64,000 nt of DNA, from assembly GCA_032191485.1 (NCBI GenBank), contig JAVDOI010000123.1, forward strand, positions 186,001-250,000, read 5' to 3'. This document shows, one piece after another, positions 52,783-64,000 of the stretch (positions within the stretch are counted from its first letter, which is position 1; each line of letters begins with the position of its first letter). Both the position numbers and the translations under genes were made by a program. The stretch comes from Leptoclinus maculatus (taxonomy: Eukaryota; Chordata; Actinopteri; Perciformes; Stichaeidae). A model generated the notes under the pieces. It was not told the DNA's origin, did not search any database, and saw nothing but the letters and a program-made list of their open reading frames with translations.

Positions 52783-55700
52783 GTACCTGCCATTACCTAG
52801 GAATCTTCGATGTGGTTCTTGGCTAGGAACAACTATCTTAGATCATATAAGATTCTTCCAGAGGTGGTGTTCTCATTCTGTTGTGTCCTCTTGGGTAGAA
52901 ACACGGAGTAGAGCGAGCTCAGCAGTCCATAATGTATTACTCAATGTCTTTACTCACCACTGAAAAATGTATGGACAAAAATGTTTGCTTATTAACGCCC
53001 ACGCCACTTCAATTATACATTTTATTCCAATAAATAATTCTTCCTCCATCTTTAGACAGCCTTAATTCTTGATGCTTTAAATCAGCCTGATTTCTGGTGC
53101 AGGCTTATCCTACCTTTAAAAGACGTTGCTCTGCAGCTCATATTCTCTCTCCCGCTAATGAGGCACTTGTTTGGAACCGGTAGTCATTCCACTTTCATAA
53201 GAGGCTTTGAGCAAACATGTTTATTCCTTCTTAATCTCTGCACTGACAGTCCCCGAGAAGCTAAATGCCATTCAGAGAGTTTTACTCGAGCCTACGAAGG
53301 TGAAGGCTATTAATGCTCGTTTGACAGCATGGAGAAGTCATCTAAGAGGAACAACCCCGAGTTTAAAGAATCAACACATTGTTCTTATGTCCTCAGTGCG
53401 TTCAGACTATGTAGTTTAATGTGATATAGACATTATAGTTACATCACAACAGCAGAAGTATCTCAAATTGTACTTGAGTAGCTCCATGTTATGCTACTTT
53501 ATACGTCGACTCCACACAAACAATGCATCACTGATTAGAATCCAGTAACAGGAAGTACAAATATATATTCTCAAAAGGGACATTCTGCAAAATAAGCACA
53601 TTGCTTTTAGTACTTTGAGTACATTTTGATGCTTTGAGTAAGATTTTGAACGCAGTACTTTTACTTGTAACAGAGTGCAGCACTGTTGCCGCTGTTTGCA
53701 CCGTTAGCATCGTTAGCTGCTAGCCACCTGCTCAGCAGTCTCCATGTTGAGAGCTGTGTAGAGCCAACGTATGCTTTGAATTCCGTGATTAGCATCTCTA
53801 CCTAAAGGATCTGAATACTTCTTACAACATCACTGTTTCCCACTAAAAGCCAAGCACACAGCGTAAAGACATCACAGAGGATGAAAAGAAACATGTCCCA
53901 CATTTTATATCAGTCCTCCTTGCTTTTCATAATCCTACAAACACCTCAATAATAATAATAATAATACGGTAATGTTTCAATGATGTCAACTGGCCTTTGA
54001 AGATGACTGAATGAGAGGGGGTCCCTCTTGACTACAGGGAGGTATTTTCCACCAACACATGAAGAAAAATAAGGGGGATTTTCTGGGGATTGCTTCGGTG
54101 ATCTTTTCAGAGGGCGAACACCATTACTGCTGGGACATCATCATTACAGCAACACTACAAGGGTCGACTTGGGTGAGTCTGTCGTAACCGTGATTGGGGC
54201 CTGATTGCTTTCTTCACTGCAGCAAAAGAAAATGACAGCGAGAAGCATCTGTACATCTTACAGAGAAGGTTGAAAATAGATGCTTCCAGATGAAATCCTC
54301 CTTCCACAAAAGGTTGGTTTAGGGGAATTTCAAATCCAAACATGATCGTGCTCAGATCGACCATCATCTCCTGAGTAAACTGGATTTGTTTTGCCAATTT
54401 CACCAACTCAGAAAATAATCCTTTTCTTTTTTTTTTTAATCAAGCATTTGGAACGTGCATCTGAACCGTCCTCTCTCGGCTCATAATGTTCCCTCTCTTC
54501 ACTCCTTTCCTCCACCTCTTACTTCCCCTCCTTTTCCCCGGCTTTGTCAGCTGTCTTTCCTACTCGCACCTTCTTTTTTGTGAATCACAGATGAGACGTC
54601 AACTTTGACAGAAAACCAGAGGCTGAACAAAACAGAAACAGTAAAACAACGCTCCTCTCTTTTCTCTTTCTGTTTCCACTTTTGAAGCTCAGATGAATTT
54701 GAGTTCTCTTCACTGTCGTGGTTTCTGTTGCTGTCCGACTGTTGTTGTTTTCATCCCTCACTCTGTTTTGTCAGTACTCATCCGTCTCTCTTATTTCTCT
54801 CTTTTCCCTTGTTCAACAGAGATGACAGGATGTGTTGTTTGTTTCCCTGCTCATCAGATGGTTGTCTTTCTCCTCTTTCTCCTTCATGTGCTTTCCACTC
54901 GGTTTTTTTAGTTGTTTTTTTGCTCTCCCTGTTCGCTCTCCCTCGCTCTTTTAGTTGTTCTGTGCCGAGATGAAAAGATCACTCTGGTCTGCCGTTTGTT
55001 GTCTTTGCCACATGCTGCTAGTCTGACGGCTCGGGTCAAACGAACTGCTAATGTGCTTCGGGGGAATCGGTTAAATTATGCTCACTGCGGGGGTGAAGAC
55101 ATCAAAACTCCTCAAGGTTGCGCAGCATTTAGCCCTACAGCTTCCAGCTGTTTACAGAAGATGAGGCATGTTTGCCAAGCTGACATGCACATGTCATGCG
55201 GTTTTGCCTGCGTTGGCCATGAGAGTGACTGGGGGCCAACATTACAGTCGACGGGCTGCATCGGCCTGCAGCGGTCTCAGGGAAGATACGAGACGACGGT
55301 TTGTACTGCTGCACTGCCACGGACATCTAAAGGGGGTTTATTTTGAACACTTTCACCAGATCTGAGCCACATTCACACACGATGTCAGTGTTATGTCTCT
55401 GGTTTAGGTCCGACACAGCTCAGGCTTTCTGCATTTTTACAGCCTGGTTTTGCTGCAAATTATGCATTTACTATTTTTAACATATTTTACTACTCCTTCC
55501 TTTTTTTATGCACCCTAGAGGACAAAGACTACAGATTCATATATATAATACTACCACGTATGAAACTGCTTCATTAGCATGATGGCAGCTGAGCAGAGAG
55601 GACCTTTCCCACTCCTCAGTTCCTGGCACTAAAGGGCTTTTTAAATTGTAAAGAACGAGTGCTGCTTAAGTAACTGCAGAGTACAGTGACTCATTAATGG

Positions 55701-56217
55701 CATGAGTACAGCACGTCTCTCTTCTTGTCCTCCATGCCTTCCATCTCTCCTTTGACAGCAGGTTAATGCCTCCGCCAAGGCAAGGCCAAGGACAAGACAA
55801 ACACACACAAGACAGGGAGGGGTACGTAGACAGATCCAGAGATAAAGAAGCGTATGTACGGTACAGAAAAGAAGACAAAGATAGACGGGGTGAGCAGAAA
55901 GGCATCAAAGAGAAATATGGAAATGTTATGGGGGAGAACTTTTCTATCCAGGCTCTGAGTGCCATATTAAGGGAAGGGAAAGAGAAAGGTACAGCATCAT
56001 TTGACTTGCAGATTCTTTTGTTTGCCTGTGTGTGTTTTCATGCTGACTGAGGAGACTCTTGGCTTTAGAAGTCACCTCCACCACAGACAGACAGACGAGG
56101 ATGAGTTTCAGCAGAATGCACGATGTGGCCTGAAGTCTAACTGTCCCCTTCGAAAAGGACAGACCAACTTTAGGAACAACCAACCGGAGCAAACAGGAAC
56201 GCCAAGAGGCATCACTA
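52783..56217. other. Gene-poor stretch between ZZEF1 relic and hAT element
   Basis: No exon can be supported. A decayed dispersed repeat with agtacttttacttgtaacag lies at about 53430-53830, and an (AAT)n tract is at 53947-53965. Longer open frames in 54690-55350 are low-complexity or lack domain features. Confidence 0.55.
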
Positions 56218-56549
56218 CGCTCATGTAGGGCTGCACAATTAATCAAATTTTAATCGCGATCACGATTTTGGCTGCCACGATTAAATGAGCATGATCGTCG
56301 GCGATATTGACGTTTAAAATGCGTGCTCTGCTACATATCGAATCAAGCGCTTCCTCAACTAAGAGTCAGCCGACCACCAGGGGGAGAACGAGATGGGAGG
56401 TGTCATGGAGGTGTCATGCACGCACCCTGCAGCGGCAGCCTCAACAAAAGTTCTGTCTGCAGTCGACTCCGGTATTAGTAGAAGAGTAGAGAGACAGACA
56501 ACAGAACAGAGAGCAGACGGTCACGGGTGTCGTGTGAAAGGTAAATAAA

Positions 56550-56680
56550 ATGTCAGGAGCAGAAGGCGAGGAGCTAGTCCCTCGAAAAGGATCATCATCA
56601 GTTATCTGGAAGTTTTTTGAATTTAGGGCAAGTGATGTTAAACAAGAAAAAATCATATGCACAGAGTGCGTTATGCTGCG
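56550..56680 (+). pseudogene. N-terminal BED-finger fragment of hAT transposase
   Basis: From ATG at 56550 the frame reads MSGAEGEELVPRKGSSSVIW then KFFEFRASDVKQEKIICTEC. The SSVIWKFF...F...D..Q.K.IC..C pattern is the first half of a BED zinc finger. After CTEC the sequence changes to tgctgcgttcacaccaatcg, which resembles the end of another DNA transposon, so the remaining finger and catalytic domain are lost. Confidence 0.75.
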
Positions 56681-57000
56681 TTCACACCAATCGCGCCGCC
56701 GGTCTCGCCGGGGACCATTTGTGTTCATTCGCGTGAATCGCGCTGGACGCGCTGGAGAGGGGGCGGGGCTTATCGCCCTGAAAGCCGTTCAACTGTCCGC
56801 CATCAACCATGGAAAAAATAACCTCTATTTCTGCTTAGTACGTGTTGTGGAAGTCCCAGATATCACGGGAAACTAAACGCGTCATGTCTGGTTCATAACA
56901 TTGACCAGAGGAGCTCCGTGGATTGTATCGAGATGTATTCACTGTGTCTAGCAAGTACACGTCCGCTGTTTACTACGGCTGTATGAGCCCCAAATAAACT
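56680..57000. mobile_element. Possible nested transposon fragment (tgcgttcacacc end)
   Basis: The GC-rich block starting ttatgctgcgttcacaccaa interrupts the hAT BED exon. That start is common among fish DNA-transposon remnants with GCGTTCACACC ends. A matching opposite end is not visible, so this call is tentative. Confidence 0.35.
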
Positions 57001-57344
57001 GATTTGGCTGTGATTTAACTGCAATAAACCGACAAAAGGGGACTCTGAAATAACTACCTAATGATGCCGATTTGTCTGAATTCAAGTTTTGTTAGTTCTC
57101 TCCGCAAGACGACAAGCAAATAACTTTTAAAATACTTGTTTTCTCAATGGAGCTCGGATCGATCGGTGCTAGGCTATGCTAACATGGTAGCAGCTCCATC
57201 AACACTCACAATAAGTGAAAGTGCAATAAAAAGATGTTGTCCCTAAAATTAATGAATAATCGTGATAAATAATCGTGATCTCAATATTGATCAAAATAAT
57301 CGCGATTATGATTTTGGCCATAATCGTGCAGCCCTACGCTCATG

Positions 57345-58709
57345 TATAACATTAAATGTAATTCAGGACGTTCAGGAAAAGCCATGAAGGGACCTTTTTG
57401 AGAAGCAGCCTTCGGGGATCACAGCTCGGTGTTTTGTTTGTGAGCAGTTCACCGAGATTCCTTCGAAATTCACAAAGCTGTAATCCTGCATTATTAATCT
57501 ACTTTATTGTTGCTTGGCAGTACATGTCAGAGACTACCAGATGGTTTATCAAAGTGATAAGATAATAAAAGCATTTCTCAGTATCTCAGTGAGGTGAACG
57601 CGTCAATAAATACATTGCTATTAATGTTTAACAACAATTCACTGTAAAAGATGAACATAATAAACATTATGGATGCGTTTGCCATTTTAATGTTGAGGGG
57701 ATTTAAAGTTCATACAAAACCAAGCAAAAAGAAATTTAAATTAAAAATACCACAACCTCACTCACTATGACGGAGAGAAATGCAGAATTTGGCAATGAAA
57801 AATAAATGTCATTTAGATTGAAGCTGAATAAAAAGAGGGAAGTCTATTCAATGAAGCAATAACTATTCATTTGAAATGAGCGAGAGAGAGAGCAACAAAG
57901 TGAGCTGCGTCAGCAGATTTGTGTAATGATTGGGCAATCACAAACACCCATCCATATACCTATAGGTAGATACCTCCAGAGTAACACACACTTCCATGAG
58001 CAGCTAACATAGCTTGTTGTCTTTCAACCATCCCTGTAGACTCTGGGTGTTATGGACAATGTGGTCTTTATAGTCTTAAAAGATAATCCAGAGATTTACA
58101 GAGTTCAGTCATTATTTGTCCAGTGAAATAATTACCTCCGTCTCAATTGGTGCTCTGTGGAATGCAGAACGATGTTTTTACAGAGGCCGAGTCACTTATA
58201 AGCCCAGTTAGAGAACATTTCCACATATTGTACTACTTTTGCTTTCTACACATTTTGGCACATGAATAAAGTCAATTTACAGAAGGGGTGTGTTTCAATA
58301 TTGTTGTCTGTCCTGTTTTATCGGGTTCTAAAATGGCGGAGTTGTGTGGACGCTAGGCGCAAACTTAGCAAAAGTTATACGTTTTAAAAAGTAAAATGTA
58401 GTCGTGTGGATGTAGCCACAGAGTGTGTTGGCCACAGAAGAGTGAGACCGTCTTCTCACTAAGATCACAAGTCTGGGTTATCTGGCACAGTGGCTGTTTC
58501 TGCAAGTTCAGAAACTGTTCAGACTGAGAATCTGTTTACATGAACACACGCGACAACAAAAAAACATTCACAAACGTTCACAGTTTAAAGAGTTCAGGTG
58601 GGGAATTATCCATCACCTTCTTTTCTGTATGGTCCTCTCTTAGAGACGGGCAAAGATTGATTTGACCTTCTCTCTCAAATCATTCGCATCAGGCAGCACC
58701 GATAAACAA

Positions 58710-58749
<40 letters not shown>

Positions 58750-58974
58750 GTGTAAACACCTGTTCACAGCCCCATATACACAGTTGTACACATTTCAAAC
58801 TTCAAACTAAAAAAACAGGTGTTTGTTATGGGAACCCATCTCTATACCGCGCTCATGTGCCCATCCCCCCACGTGAACCACACCTTCCAGACTAAACAAT
58901 GTTTCGTATCTTCTCACTTTCCCCCTAAATAAACCTTTATTTGTGCCTTGCTCTCATTTTACTCTGTGAGCACA
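57345..58974. other. Non-coding stretch
   Basis: There is no supported gene. It includes a (CA)n microsatellite at 58711-58748. A short cggagttgtgtggacg...gtcgtgtggatgtagcca segment near 58337-58421 resembles a dispersed repeat. Confidence 0.55.
58711..58748. repeat. (CA)19 microsatellite
   Basis: An uninterrupted CA dinucleotide run. Confidence 0.96.
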
Positions 58975-60070
58975 ATGAGTAGGCCACTGATGAGGAGATG
59001 TTCTGTCAGAGAGGCTCTGGACCTAATGTTTGAACCAGATGAAGAGGAGATTGAACCGGAGATAGAGGAAGATGTCTCAGAAAATGAAGACAACATTGAT
59101 CCTGATTTCGATCCGGACTATTATGAGACTGACCAGTCAACAGATGACGAGGAAGTAGCACCAGAGGAAGAGGCACCTGAGGTGACATTCCAGTCCAAGG
59201 GTGACAACTTGCTCTGGTATTCATCCTCCCAGGACAGAGGAGGCAGAGAGAGTTGAAAACATAACAAGGATGACGCCAGGGCCAACACGATACGCAACAT
59301 CTCGTGTGGATGACTTCAAGTCCAGCTTCCAACTCTTTTTACCAGAGTCCATTGAGGGTGTGTTAGAGTCAAAAATCTAAATGACTAATTATAATACGTG
59401 TGCTCACAAAGTCTGGTGTCCGTACGTGAACTTTATGGCCTGCGTCCTCATGTGAGTGTGTGTGTGAACTTACTATATTAGGTTCTACAGCGTCTGGGAA
59501 AGAAAGCGTTCTCAGGCTGTAAATGAGAATAAGGAAGATAGACACAGAGTTGTTTTGAGAAAGTAACCTTTGTGCCAGAACAGATGCTCAAGTGAAGTTC
59601 TCTTCCCAGACTACATGGTGTTGGACTCCATTTTGTGTGTGTGTGTCACTTTTTGTGACAAAGACCTCATTGTAAACCAATCCTGTGCCAGCCATTGCAT
59701 GTTGTTTACTCAGTATTAATATCAGAAGCTCAGAGTTAGAACTCCGAGCGGCCTTGATGCATATCCTGATGTGAATCAACTCTGTCTCCTTCTTGCAAGA
59801 ATAAATGTCCTGTGAATAATGATTTTCCATCGGTGTCAAGTGAATTTTTCCAACAGGGTGTTATACTGGACATGACAAACCTGGAGGGAAGGCGTGTGTT
59901 TGGGGACACGTGGAGATCATTGGACCAGGTAGACCTCCAAGCCTACATGGGTCTGTTGACTCTAGCACGAGTATATCGGTCAAACAATGAGGCTACAAAA
60001 AGTCTGTAGGATGCAGAGTCCGGGAGGCCTATATTCCTGTCAACAATGTCCTTACAACAGTTTCATTTAA
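58975..60070 (+). pseudogene. piggyBac-type transposase relic (PGBD4-like)
   Basis: The ATG at 58975 opens MSRPLMRRCSVREALDLMFE followed by a very acidic N-terminus (Asp/Glu-rich to about residue 75), typical of piggyBac-derived proteins. The frame ends at 59254-59256, but VENITRMTPGPTRYATSRVD and FKSSFQLFLPESIEGV continue in another frame. After about 490 unrelated bases the core start resumes at about 59860 with VILDMTNLEGRRVFGDTW and ADLQAYMGLL-like residues, then RVYRSNNEATKSL. A TAG at 60007-60009 falls where a Trp is expected before DAESGRPIF, and another stop follows. The catalytic part beyond this is absent. Confidence 0.82.
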
Positions 60071-60079
60071 TTTAGCGAT

Positions 60080-60635
60080 ACATGTTCAGTGTCTATTCTT
60101 TGTATATTCACAGCAGTTATTCATGTAAACCACTAGTCTGAGACATTGTTTACAGCTTAAAAGGGTGTTAAATAAAATGTGGTGATGATTAATGTTTTTT
60201 GTGTTAATGTAAGAGCAGTTAAAACAGACTGGTCAGATTGGACCGGGAACACTAAAGTAAGGGGGGAGAAACGAACACGACAGGAGGGTTAAGAGAGTCA
60301 GCAGCAAGATGATAGGCCAACGATGTCATTGTGTCGTTGTGCTATTGAATAGAAGAGAGCAGCTGATCAGAACAGCTGATATCATGATCAACAGCCCCGA
60401 AAAATAACAGCAAGGAAATAATGAGTGTGCATGCGTGAGGAGTGAATGGCAGATATGAGAAATAAACTACGGGCTTAGGCATGCAAGAGTATAGTCTTCC
60501 TGACTGAACTTACGCTTGAGCTTCATGTGTTGTAACTGACTTCAGACTTGTGACTGAAATTAAGCAATACATTTTAAAAGCATTAAAAAGTAAATCCACA
60601 TTTCTGACATCATCTAATTTTCTCCCTTTCTCCAG
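60080..60635. other. Non-coding stretch between piggyBac relic and dynein exons
   Basis: No gene or clear repeat is recognised. Confidence 0.5.
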
Positions 60636-62788
60636 GTGAATACTTTGGACACAGAAAACTTGGGTACGATGGTGGAACTCTGGTTCGTCTTCAGCCTTAT
60701 CTGGTCCATCTGTGCCACTGTTGATGAGGATGGATAACTTCATAAGGGGGATGGAAGGCATCTTCCCCTTCAAGGTCCTCTTGAGAGCGTATTTGTTTAC
60801 ACTCTTATGACATACAAAGTCAGTCAAACAGCACTCTCTTTTCACTAGTCTGCTTGCTTAGACCAGTGTTAAGTGTAATGCAGGTTGCAACTGCTGTGGC
60901 TAAATGTGATGTTTTAGTGGCTTTGGCAGGCCAGGGGGCTATTGTGATATGGAAAGACATGTGAAAGATGTTTATATACTGTGAATCCACGACTACAGAA
61001 ATTCAACTACAACAGTTGATGTTGCAAACACAGGTTGATACCATGACAGTTTAGAAACAAATTGTTCCCTAATAAAAACACAATAACCCAGTGGTTCCCA
61101 CCTTTTTAGAAAGAAAGGTTTTCAGATTACAGAAGATGATTTTCGTCCCTGTTAAATATGGGTCCATTCTATAACCCTATTCTATAATAATGAACAGGAT
61201 TACTATTGTGACAGCAGATTTGTTTACTGTTCCGCTGTGAAAAAGATTGAGAACTTCTGCAATAACCTGCATTTCTACAATCATTACACTAATCATTAAC
61301 ACTTTATCAATATGATGTGTAGATGGTTTTAAAATGGCAAGCCTTGGTTTGATTAATGCAAGCATCTTAAATGCACCACAGGCATTTTACTAATAAGAGA
61401 TAATACTGTGTCCACTCCCACTTTCCATCATCTGAGCAGGCACCAACATTCTCTGATCTTTTCATGTGAACTCTTATAGGACACGGTTTATGAGTACTAT
61501 GTGGACACCAAGAACAAAACCTGGGCTTCTTTTGAAGATAAGCTGCCAAAGGGCTGGCGTTTCAATGCCAAGTAAGTAATGTGTTATGTATCTGACATCA
61601 GCTGTTGTAAGCATATATGTGTGGGAATGTGGATGTTTTATCCTTTACACTCTCTGGCAAAACAGTTATTTTCACTTTTGAATCAACACTATATGGTATA
61701 ACCTACCACTAACATCTGCAATGCATCTCTATTCCTCCCTCCCTCCTGCAGTGCTCCATTCTATAAGATTATGGTTCCTACAGTGGACACAGTTCGCTAC
61801 AACTTCCTGGTTATGGCTCTGGTGTTGGGTCAGTACCCAGTGCTGCTCACTGGGCCTGTGGGAACTGGTACAACCTCAGTGGCCCAGAGCGTCCTGCAGG
61901 GCTTGGATAACAAGTGGGCTGCCCTCACTGTCAACATGTCTTCACAGGTTGGTTCAGGTCTCATTAATGAGAAAGATGACTACCATGATTTATGATCTGA
62001 ATGTCCTCAATGTCCACTGGACTGCAACACACGTGCTGTCAAAGGGTGTAATCTATAGATGCCACAAATACATATGCACATGCTAGCACACGCATCTTAT
62101 CCATCAAGTGTTCCTCATTAATCTGCATTTTTCAGCTTTTCTTTCTTCACACACTCTGCTCACTTTAGTTCATCTGCACATCTACAATGTTCAACTCCAG
62201 CCTGTGAGTGGTAGACTGTTCCCCTTTCTTGTTTTCTCAATCTGTGTCTTTCTTTTTCTTCCCCCAATGTCATTCAGACAGTGCATTGATTTAAGCTACA
62301 CATATTTGGATGTCACTAAATGCTGTTTCACATATGGCATTCAGTGGACAGTTTATTCCACAATTGATTAGATTTCATTTGTTTAAAACAGTCTGTCTTA
62401 TTCTGAATGTTCTAGCCAAATGACATAGTTCAACCCACAACACACCTATTCACCAGCAGACAAACATGATTTTAATACCACGGGTTAAGTGTACAAACTT
62501 TCCTCAGATGGGACAATTTCAAGCCACAGCACAGTCTGATCTGATCAGCTGAAATCACATACACATTGCTGCATGTTATTGTCACATGCTTTAGGTTTTT
62601 ACATGATATATAAGGTACCCAATGAAACATACCATTGGATCATTTCTTTGTCTCTCTGTGTCTGTCCAGACCACCACTAATAACATCCAGGACATTGTGG
62701 AGAGCCGCATAGAGAAGAGAACCAAGGGGGTGTTTGTGCCAGCAGGTGGGAAACGCCTGCTGTGGTTCCTGGATGACCTTGTGGTATA
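60636..62788 (+). pseudogene. dnah2: Axonemal dynein heavy chain fragment around AAA3 (DNAH2-like)
   Basis: Four exon-like blocks read along the dynein motor. The block 60636-60774 has TMVELWFVFSLIWSICATVD EDG, then TAA in that frame; MDNFIRGMEGIFPFK follows in the next frame. The block 61480-61571 has DTVYEYYVDTKNKTWASFED. The block 61752-61947 has APFYKIMVPTVDTVRYNF, then GPVGTG and NMSSQ. The block 62670-about 62788 has NNIQDIVESRIEKRTKGVFV and LLWFLDDL. The order and wording match the AAA3 module of DNAH2, an inner-arm dynein heavy chain of cilia and flagella. The Walker A lysine is replaced by Thr (GPVGTGTT, codon ACA at 61870-61872), the first block has a frame-shifting loss, and exons before and after are not seen. 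Functional dynein cannot be made from this piece. Assignment to DNAH2 rather than another axonemal chain is likely but not certain. Confidence 0.78.
61948..62669. other. Intron of the dynein fragment
   Basis: No supported exon or clear repeat. Confidence 0.5.
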
Positions 62789-62889
62789 TTTTCAGTCTGT
62801 GAGGGGCCTCTTTGGGGGTCTTGGATGGGAACCAGATGTGTATGGAGTCCAAGGTCCGCAAGGAAGGACAGGGAGTGAGGAAGCCACAC

Positions 62890-63119
62890 ATTGTTTAAAT
62901 CCCTCCCTTATGAAGTCATACTGGCACACTATATAAGAAGACGCGGAGTCTCTCATCTTTAGGCTCTTTTGGATTCAACCCAGGACCTCCAGGTGGTTGC
63001 AACACCTGTATGACATGTGTTACTTGTTTGTAATAAACTTTATTATACCAGCAAGAACAGTGTCCGCGGAGCATTCTTCATCATCACTTCAACAGCACTG
63101 TCGCAGAAAAGATACGACA
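62890..63119 (+). repeat. 5' LTR of an LTR retroelement running out of the window
   Basis: A TATATAA box at 62930-62936 is followed about 100 bp later by AATAAA at 63032-63037. The segment closes with gatacgaca at 63119, and a primer-binding-like sequence follows two bases later. This promoter, poly(A) and CA-end order is that of an LTR. The left edge is uncertain (about 62890, near ttgtttaaatccctccc). It lies directly after the last dynein block, which it may have disrupted. Confidence 0.7.
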
Positions 63120-63121
63120 AT

Positions 63122-63139
63122 TGGCGTCACGAACAGGAT
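63122..63139 (+). promoter_or_regulatory. Putative primer-binding site
   Basis: TGGCGTCACGAACAGGAT begins two bases after the LTR end, the usual offset for a tRNA primer site. I cannot assign the tRNA with confidence. Confidence 0.6.
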
Positions 63140-63140
63140 C

Positions 63141-63949
63141 GGAGGTGGCCTCAAGCTGTTTTTCAGCTGAATACTTCAAAACGGTGAGCTTACTCAATTT
63201 AATGCTGGTCATGAATTGGGGCTGTTATATGAAGTTGGACACACCGTAAATTAAGAACCTCATTGTAATGGACATGTCCTGTTGATTTGATGTTTAAAGA
63301 GAGGCTCCGTGCTAAATTTAATAAAAAAGGGGAAGATAAAAAGTGAAGAAAAGATGTATGAGTAATACAATAAATAGTTTAGAATAGTTTCATGGGGACG
63401 ATAAGGTGTGCTAAACAGTATCGTGCAAGATTAATGAAGAGGGGCCTTTAACTTCTTAACGGTAAGACACATGCATATTAGTCACTGCGTAACGATGGCT
63501 TTGACATAGTCCGGAATTAAGTTAGAAATACAAAATTGGGGAAACCTGGATCCAGGTAATTTGAATAAATAAATGTAAAAAGGTAAAGAAAGAGTGATAA
63601 GGAAATAAAGGAAATTCTCATATGAGTGAGCCGCAAAATCGGATAGGATAAGAATATTTAGTATGGGCCGAATTAAAACCTGAAATATCATCTGATGGTC
63701 AGTGTAATAACTGGAGAGTGTAGAAATCACAGTTCGATTGACCGTTACCACTCTGACATTTGTTGACGAACGGTGTCTGATGCAGCCTCTCATCGAATAT
63801 TTACACCTCAAAGGTAGCATAAATTTTATGAAAAAAATAAGGAAAGCGGCCAAAAAAGCATGCTGTGAGACTGAAGATATCTGAGGAATGTGTGTGTGTG
63901 AATTGACTTTGGAACAAGGAGAGAGAGGAAAAAAGGTGGGGGCATAGGA

Positions 63950-63994
<45 letters not shown>

Positions 63995-64000
63995 CTTGGC
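63141..64000 (+). mobile_element. Leader region of the LTR retroelement, incomplete
   Basis: The sequence after the primer-binding site contains a donor-like acggtgagct near 63181, then no recognisable gag frame before the window ends. It finishes in a (TG)20 run (63951-63990). Confidence 0.4.
63951..63990. repeat. (TG)20 microsatellite
   Basis: An uninterrupted TG dinucleotide run close to the window end. Confidence 0.97.

Larger units (their letters stand above)
56226..57336. mobile_element. hAT transposon, internally deleted, with intact ends
   Basis: The left end tagggctgcacaattaatca and the right end ...taatcgtgcagccctA form terminal inverted repeats, and both subterminal regions are rich in AATCGCGAT / AATCGTGAT motifs. 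It is flanked by an exact 8-bp direct repeat, CGCTCATG, at 56218-56225 and 57337-57344, the target-site length of hAT elements. Only the start of a BED-finger transposase remains inside. The 1,111-bp length is too short for an autonomous copy. Confidence 0.93.

Noticed and set aside
54155..55346. Open frames of 60-144 codons
   Set aside because: No domain, signal or splice support, and their composition is low-complexity or typical of random frames.
1..64000. tRNA or rRNA genes
   Set aside because: I looked for cloverleaf box sequences and rRNA motifs and saw none I could support.

Overview
The window is vertebrate nuclear DNA, almost certainly from a ray-finned (teleost) fish. The evidence is short phase-consistent exons separated by long introns, a Gmr1-type gypsy element, L1, hAT and piggyBac remnants, several dispersed repeats I know from teleosts, and an SRCR/Ig receptor of fish type. 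I cannot name the species. Nothing bacterial or viral in gene organisation is present.

Layout. (1) 1-11555 is an AT-rich satellite array of about 190 head-to-tail monomers of 59 or 61 bp, with at least one 1,082-bp higher-order duplication. It runs into a foldback (long inverted repeat) element at 11556-12613 whose outer arm end shares about 11 bp with the satellite monomer. (2) 13134-about 35280 (+) is the 3' part of a scavenger-receptor-cysteine-rich (SRCR) membrane receptor gene: five SRCR exons in two alternating types (8-Cys and 6-Cys), an Ig-like exon, a transmembrane exon and a terminal exon. All extracellular exons are phase 1-1. Its introns hold a damaged reverse-strand L1 (about 13600-19312), an apparently intact reverse-strand Gmr1-like gypsy element with 289-bp LTRs (22431-28371), and further unassigned repeat debris. 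(3) 37661-52782 (+) is a ZZEF1 homologue lacking both ends and carrying at least eight frame or stop lesions, mostly in its 3' half. (4) 56226-57336 is a deleted hAT element with an exact 8-bp target duplication. 58975-about 60070 is a broken piggyBac (PGBD-type) gene. (5) 60636-62788 (+) holds four exons of an axonemal dynein heavy chain resembling DNAH2, around AAA3, also damaged. It is followed by the 5' LTR and primer-binding site of another LTR element (about 62890-63140) that runs out of the window.

How the parts relate. The SRCR gene looks alive: every exon is open, splice phases agree and a poly(A) signal follows. ZZEF1 and the dynein piece look like decaying relics, possibly of a duplicated block, because human ZZEF1 and DNAH2 both lie on 17p13. 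Local indel errors in the assembly are the main alternative, but the intact 1,597-codon gypsy frame and the clean SRCR exons argue against a uniformly poor sequence.

The most striking signal is in the SRCR gene. Two copies of a 786-bp exon-pair unit differ at 2 of 501 positions outside the 6-Cys exon but at 17 of 285 inside it. All 17 changes are amino-acid-changing, and the third 6-Cys exon shows the same pattern. This looks like strong diversifying selection on one SRCR domain type.
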